From assembly GCA_964507445.1 (NCBI GenBank), contig CAZDQF010000005.1, positions 186,001 to 250,000 on the forward strand: a DNA stretch of 64,000 bases, read 5' to 3'. The stretch's first letter is position 1, and each line of letters begins with the position of its first letter. Shown in pieces: positions 60,720-64,000 of the stretch. A program made the translations under genes and the position numbers. The DNA comes from GCA-2683135 sp964507445 (GTDB taxonomy: Bacteria; Planctomycetota; GCA-002687715). Under the pieces are notes generated by a model. It was not told where the DNA came from and searched no databases. It saw only the letters and a program-made list of their open reading frames with translations.

Positions 60720-61367
60720 GTGGTTCGAACAGTGGCGTTTTACGGGGGAAGACCCCGGATCGGCAAGACCACGGCGGTGGCAAATCTGGCAACCCTGTTC
60801 GCAGATGCCGGCATCGCTACCGGAGTCATCCATGTGGATGACGGTTGGCCCATGGGTGAGGCCTTCGGTTGCGGTGGTCTTACCGGGGAACCCGTGGAGG
60901 TGCGCCCCGGCCTCAGGCTGGCCCTCTGTGGGGGGCATGAGGTGGAGCGCTACCGGGACCAGATGCCCGACTCCATGGTGCTACTGGATGTTCCTGCAGG
61001 CAAAGAAGTTGCGCACGAGATGCTCCCCTACGCGGACGAAGTCTACCTTGTCGCAAAGGAGAGTCGGATAGCCCTCTCTGAGTTGGCAGTTGACCTGCAG
61101 GTCATCACCAGTGTCATGTCTTCGGGTGCGGAGAACCTCGCGGTCCGGGGGCTTCTGGTCACCGAATCGGATCGGACCCTGAAGGCGTTTGAGCGGCTTC
61201 TGGTGCTCGCGGAGCGTGCGTTTCCGGTTGAAGTGTTGCCGTATTGCGTCCCCAGGGTCCGAGCCGCAGGCCAGCCAGGACAACTGGTTGTCGAGGCGGT
61301 GCCCGGTGGCCGCCGTGCCCGTGCTTATGTCGAGATAGCAAAGGAGGTTCTGGACAATGGGAGATGA
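60720..61367 (+). CDS. parA: ParA-like chromosome partitioning ATPase, divergent
   Basis: A small (215 residue) ParA/Soj-family ATPase. The P-loop is FYGGRPRIGKTTA, an authentic GxxxxGKT (G10-T17). The deviant Walker A signature KGGxGK of ParA is altered: Arg11 is in the place of the signature Lys and Pro-Arg replaces Gly-Gly. The Walker A' segment reads VHVDDGWPM instead of DxDPQ. The Walker B MVLLDVPAG is normal. Start is GTG. It overlaps parB by 11 bases, and parS lies just upstream, so the identification rests on context as much as sequence. ATP-dependent dimerisation may be changed. Confidence 0.8.
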   Translation: MVRTVAFYGGRPRIGKTTAVANLATLFADAGIATGVIHVDDGWPMGEAFGCGGLTGEPVEVRPGLRLALCGGHEVERYRDQMPDSMVLLDVPAGKEVAHEMLPYADEVYLVAKESRIALSELAVDLQVITSVMSSGAENLAVRGLLVTESDRTLKAFERLLVLAERAFPVEVLPYCVPRVRAAGQPGQLVVEAVPGGRRARAYVEIAKEVLDNGR

Positions 61368-62301
61368 TCGCAAACGCCTGGGTCGGAGCCTGGAGAGCTT
61401 GATCTCAGCGGCTCAGGGCCGGGAGTTGAGCATGGATGTCATCAAGCGGACAGGGCACCGTGTCCAGGCTGTGGTGGCGGCGGACATCACGCCCAACCCG
61501 TTTCAGCCACGCAAGGTCTTCACCCTCGAGGCGTTGAACGAACTTGTCGAGTCGCTCAGGGCCCACGGGTTGATGCAGCCGATCGTGGTCAGGCGCCAGG
61601 AGGACCGTTTCGAGTTGATCGCTGGAGAGCGGCGTTGGCGGGCGAGCCAGGAGCTTGGGTGGGAGACCATTGACGCCGTCGTCGTCGAGGCGGATGACCG
61701 CAAGATGCTCGTCTGGGCGCTGGTCGAGAACATCCAACGAGAGACCCTGGGGCCCATCGAACTAGCGCTCGGATTCAAGCAGCTCGCTTCGGAGTTCGGA
61801 TTCACCCAGGCACAGGTCGGACGTGCCGTTGGCGTGAGCCGTCCGGCGGTGGCGAATCTCGTACGCCTGTTGGAGTTGCCAGACGAGGTCCAGGAGAGCG
61901 TTTCACGTGGAACAATCTCTGCTGGCGCCGCTCGTGCGCTATTGGGGCTGAGTTCTATCGAGGAGCAGCGTGAGCTGGCCAGCCACATCGAGACACAAGG
62001 CCTGAATGTCCGGGACGTGGAGAAGATCGTCCGCGAGCAGACCACCAAGAAGGGCAAGGCCCGCCGCCGACCTACCAACGAATCTCCGGTCGATCCGAAC
62101 CAGCAGGCCCTGATCGAGGAACTCCAGGCCACCCTTGGCACCAAGGTCTCCCTGCAGGGGAATCTGAAGAGCGGCCGACTCTGGATCCGCTATCACTCGG
62201 CCCGCGAATTGGATCGATTGGTCAGGAGACTACAGGGAGAGGCGCCGTCCATGGAGTCGCCCTCTGTGGACGAAGGTGATCCACAAACCCTTTCCGTGTA
62301 A
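61357..62301 (+). CDS. parB: ParB chromosome partitioning CTPase/DNA-binding protein
   Basis: ParB spreads from parS and recruits Smc and ParA. The N-terminal RLGRSLESLIS binds ParA. The CTP-binding box reads IAGERRWRA (GERR at 90-93), ENIQRETLGPIELA follows, and the helix-turn-helix is in the segment TQAQVGRAVGVSRPAVANLVRLLELP. Length is 314 residues. A second parS-like site is embedded in this gene. The stop codon lies in a strong hairpin shared with the convergent gene. Confidence 0.96.
   Translation: MGDDRKRLGRSLESLISAAQGRELSMDVIKRTGHRVQAVVAADITPNPFQPRKVFTLEALNELVESLRAHGLMQPIVVRRQEDRFELIAGERRWRASQELGWETIDAVVVEADDRKMLVWALVENIQRETLGPIELALGFKQLASEFGFTQAQVGRAVGVSRPAVANLVRLLELPDEVQESVSRGTISAGAARALLGLSSIEEQRELASHIETQGLNVRDVEKIVREQTTKKGKARRRPTNESPVDPNQQALIEELQATLGTKVSLQGNLKSGRLWIRYHSARELDRLVRRLQGEAPSMESPSVDEGDPQTLSV
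61899..61914. promoter_or_regulatory. parS-like site 2 within parB
   Basis: CGTTTCACGTGGAACA matches the reverse-oriented parS consensus at 15 of 16 positions; only the first base differs. Intragenic parS sites within or near parB are known in other bacteria. Confidence 0.75.
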
Positions 62302-62310
62302 GGGTTTGTG
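62282..62310. terminator. Bidirectional hairpin at the parB/cyclophilin junction
   Basis: CACAAACCCTT and AAGGGTTTGTG form an 11-bp perfect stem with a 7-base loop. The parB stop codon TAA (62299-62301) spans the loop end and the second arm. It ends 3 bases from the stop of the convergent gene, so it can serve both transcripts. No long T-run is present. Confidence 0.65.
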
Positions 62311-62312
62311 AG

Positions 62313-63674
62313 TCACTTGTCCTGCTTCTCTTCGCCCGGCTTGGTCTCGTCCTCGGAGTCCTCTTCCTTCGGCTTCTCTGGCTGCTCCGGCTCCTTCCAG
62401 TGGCCCAGGTCAGGCATGGAATCCGGAGTCTGCTGAGGGGTGCCCTGGAACGTGAAGTCCTCAATGACCACGGTCTTCTTCGGGGCATAGGCCAGGCCGG
62501 CGGTGCGTGGCAGCGAGAGCTGCTTCTGCTTGTCGTATTCGAGCTCGCTGAGCCAATCCAGGTCGTCTTCGTTCTCGATCTTCCCGAAGATGACCCGCTC
62601 CATGCCGACCGCCGGTCGCCGGTCATCGGTGGTGTGGATGACGAGATCGGTCGGGCTGGCGCCCGCCACCGACTCGTTGTCCCGTCGCAGATCGAAGGCC
62701 ACCGTGCCTCTCTCTGGCGCCAGGCGACTGGGTTCGAGCGGGAGAGTGCAACCAACGGTGTCCTCTGGACCCCCATGCTTGTCCCACGCCCACGGCGACT
62801 TGCTCAGGGCCGAGCCGAGCATGACGGCGTCAATCTCGGAGGTGTTCTCGTCCCGCTCCACCAGTCCGAAGACATGGCGGCCTTTCCAGAAGCCTCTGTC
62901 AGCATTGGCTTTGAGTTGAGCCACAGCGATCGGAGCGGCGGTGCTGTAGACGCTGATGCGGATCGCCCTGGGCTCTGATTCCGGATCGTTCACGTCCCGG
63001 AGGGTGAGCGTTGCGTACACCTTCTCCGGGTCGTCGGGCGTAGGGGCTGCGGGCATGCCTCCCTTGTTCGCCTCGATGAACCCGATCTGAGTCTGACTGT
63101 AGTCCAGTCGACGTTGGACCAAGGACGGGTTTGGCGTGTCCGGGTCCGGGGACGAGCGCCAGGGGATCTTGGTCCAAGGCGTTTCAGAGTAGTCACTTAG
63201 GATTGTCTGGCAGGCCTCGCGGCAGGCCACGTAGTGGGACAGCTTGCGCTCCACGTCTTCGGATTCACCGTCCGCCGCTTCCAGCGCCGCGCCGGTGACG
63301 AGCCAGTAGTAGAACGCGGCGTACTCCGTGTCCTTCATCTCGCCCTCGAGGTCCGCCAGCGCCGCCAACCGGTCTTCTGCCGTCCGCGTCCCGTCGATCT
63401 CCAGTCCCGCGAAATAGGCATCCGTGGGCGTGCCACCGGCCTCTATCAGGGAGATGAAGAGGGCGTTCTGTTCCCCTGAGCTCGAGTCCTGCAAGTACCG
63501 GAACCCGAAGAACCCCACCGTGAACGCACCGCAGATCGCGAGGGTCCAGAGGGCGAGTTTCCTGGGATTCTCGGTCAGGCCATCGTTGATCCGGTCCAGG
63601 ATGTTGGAGTCATGGGCGCTCGGGGACTCTGGTGCGGGGGCTGACGGCCCGTCGTTCTTGGTGGTTGTTGTCAT
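62313..63674 (-). CDS. Membrane-anchored cyclophilin-like peptidyl-prolyl isomerase
   Basis: A 453-residue protein with one transmembrane helix near residues 40-58 (LALWTLAICGAFTVGFFGF), so the bulk lies outside the cytoplasm. A helical region (about 65-205) precedes a cyclophilin-type domain (about 215-390). The family pattern is seen in the strand AIRISVYSTAAPIAVAQLKANADRGFWKGRHVFGLV and later GTVAFDLRRDNESVAGASPTDLVI. The cyclophilin active-site FHRV is replaced by HVFGLV, so isomerase activity is doubtful. The C-terminal 50 residues are Pro/Glu/Lys-rich and likely disordered. Confidence 0.65.
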   Translation of the reverse strand: MTTTTKNDGPSAPAPESPSAHDSNILDRINDGLTENPRKLALWTLAICGAFTVGFFGFRYLQDSSSGEQNALFISLIEAGGTPTDAYFAGLEIDGTRTAEDRLAALADLEGEMKDTEYAAFYYWLVTGAALEAADGESEDVERKLSHYVACREACQTILSDYSETPWTKIPWRSSPDPDTPNPSLVQRRLDYSQTQIGFIEANKGGMPAAPTPDDPEKVYATLTLRDVNDPESEPRAIRISVYSTAAPIAVAQLKANADRGFWKGRHVFGLVERDENTSEIDAVMLGSALSKSPWAWDKHGGPEDTVGCTLPLEPSRLAPERGTVAFDLRRDNESVAGASPTDLVIHTTDDRRPAVGMERVIFGKIENEDDLDWLSELEYDKQKQLSLPRTAGLAYAPKKTVVIEDFTFQGTPQQTPDSMPDLGHWKEPEQPEKPKEEDSEDETKPGEEKQDK

Positions 63675-63680
63675 GGATAC

Positions 63681-64000
63681 CTACGCAGGTCCGGACAGGT
63701 CGATGTGAACATAGGTCCCGCCGCCCTGGCGGAAGATCTTCACCCGGCACCCTGTCTGATGCTTGTGAAAGTCGAATTCGGTGCCTCCGTCGTGGGTCTT
63801 CTCGGCACGAAGACTCCACCCGTAGGCCTCTAATCCCATGGTACGCCTGAAGAAAGCGGCGACCTCCGCCGCTTCGGTCTTTCCCCAGTACACGAAGCGG
63901 CCGACGCGGACGCCACCCCGGTCATAGCTGAAGGATCGGTTGCCCCTTGTAACGAACTCGAACCCATCTGGTACAGGCACGTCGTCGAACTGGGAGCGCT
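63681..64000 (-). CDS. Hypothetical protein, 5' end beyond the window
   Basis: Only the C-terminal part is in the window. The frame stays open to the edge (RSQFDDVPVPDGFEFV...), so the start is outside; a GTG at 63980 is in frame but is probably internal. Visible segments are SFSYDRGGVRVGRFVYWGK and FFRRTMGLEAYGWSL, followed by TEFDFHKHQTGCRVKIF. The pattern of a small beta-rich domain after a DDVPVP-type leader is common in putative lipoproteins of this kind of genome. No function is assigned. It ends 6 bases before the cyclophilin gene on the same strand. Confidence 0.6.
   Translation of the reverse strand, partial: RSQFDDVPVPDGFEFVTRGNRSFSYDRGGVRVGRFVYWGKTEAAEVAAFFRRTMGLEAYGWSLRAEKTHDGGTEFDFHKHQTGCRVKIFRQGGGTYVHIDLSGPA

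Noticed and set aside
62277..62285. TGATCCACA as a DnaA box
   Set aside because: A single 8-of-9 match within the parB 3' end and overlapping the terminator stem; no further boxes are clustered around it.
1..64000. CRISPR array, insertion sequence, prophage or integrase
   Set aside because: No spaced direct repeats other than the GyrA tail, no transposase or integrase motifs and no terminal inverted repeats were seen. The window looks like core chromosome.
1..64000. tRNA genes
   Set aside because: No T-loop GGTTCRANTCC flanked by a matching acceptor stem was found in any intergenic region.

Overview
This 64 kb window is a dense, high-GC bacterial chromosome segment with about 51 protein genes and no rRNA or tRNA gene that I can see. 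A run of exactly 100 N (3082-3181) marks it as a draft or metagenome-assembled scaffold. The cell is a diderm: there are Kdo synthesis genes (kdsD, kdsC), LPS export genes (lptC/lptA-like and lptD) and tatA. A Tat-signal Gfo/Idh/MocA oxidoreductase, the style of the sigma factor and several genes recall Planctomycetota. That phylum assignment is an inference from gene style; another deep-branching diderm phylum with bacillithiol genes is possible.

Layout. 0-16 kb: peptide deformylase, a Tat-exported oxidoreductase, gyrA, ftsH, an M48 membrane protease with dapF, a Lon-like protease whose ATPase motifs are degraded, and a coupled M61 peptidase/DUF72 pair. 16.7-22.4 kb: a leftward operon M50 protease-scpA-asnB-like amidotransferase-glycosyltransferase-lipoprotein-sfsA. 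22.4-29.2 kb: a rightward LPS operon kdsD-kdsC-lptC/A-like-lptD, with the bridge gene split at a long G tract. 29.2-35.2 kb: a fadE-fadN-fadA beta-oxidation operon. 35.2-40 kb: a second oxidoreductase, a polytopic membrane protein, tatA and an HDOD-GGDEF protein. 40-45.5 kb: the replication cluster dnaA-dnaN-dciA-gyrB, without recF. 46-47.9 kb: a cysteine desulfurase and an MglA-type GTPase. 47.9-54.7 kb: a seven-gene overlapping operon hemW-pabA-pyrF-methyltransferase-bshC-bshB1-bshA. 55-57 kb: a sugar-phosphate transferase with a sigma factor. 57-60.7 kb: an HPr-domain protein, a catalytically dead-looking YfcE-type phosphodiesterase, an intact metallophosphoesterase and a membrane protein. 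60.7-62.3 kb: parA-parB with two parS sites. 62.3-64 kb: a membrane-anchored cyclophilin-like protein and a gene cut by the window edge.

The co-occurrence of dnaA-dnaN-gyrB with parABS within 20 kb suggests that the window lies close to the replication origin, although I could not find a convincing DnaA-box cluster. Genes are tightly packed: most operon junctions use ATGA or GTGA overlaps, and several convergent junctions carry a hairpin that overlaps the stop codon. Two clear sigma70-type promoters (kdsD, tatA) lie so close to the start codon that the mRNAs should be leaderless. The most unusual items are the bacillithiol operon with an embedded methyltransferase, the sigma factor whose reading frame has no canonical start codon at its true N-terminus, the HPr-fusion/pseudo-phosphodiesterase pair, the divergent ParA, the ATPase-dead Lon-like protease and the G tract in the LPS bridge gene.
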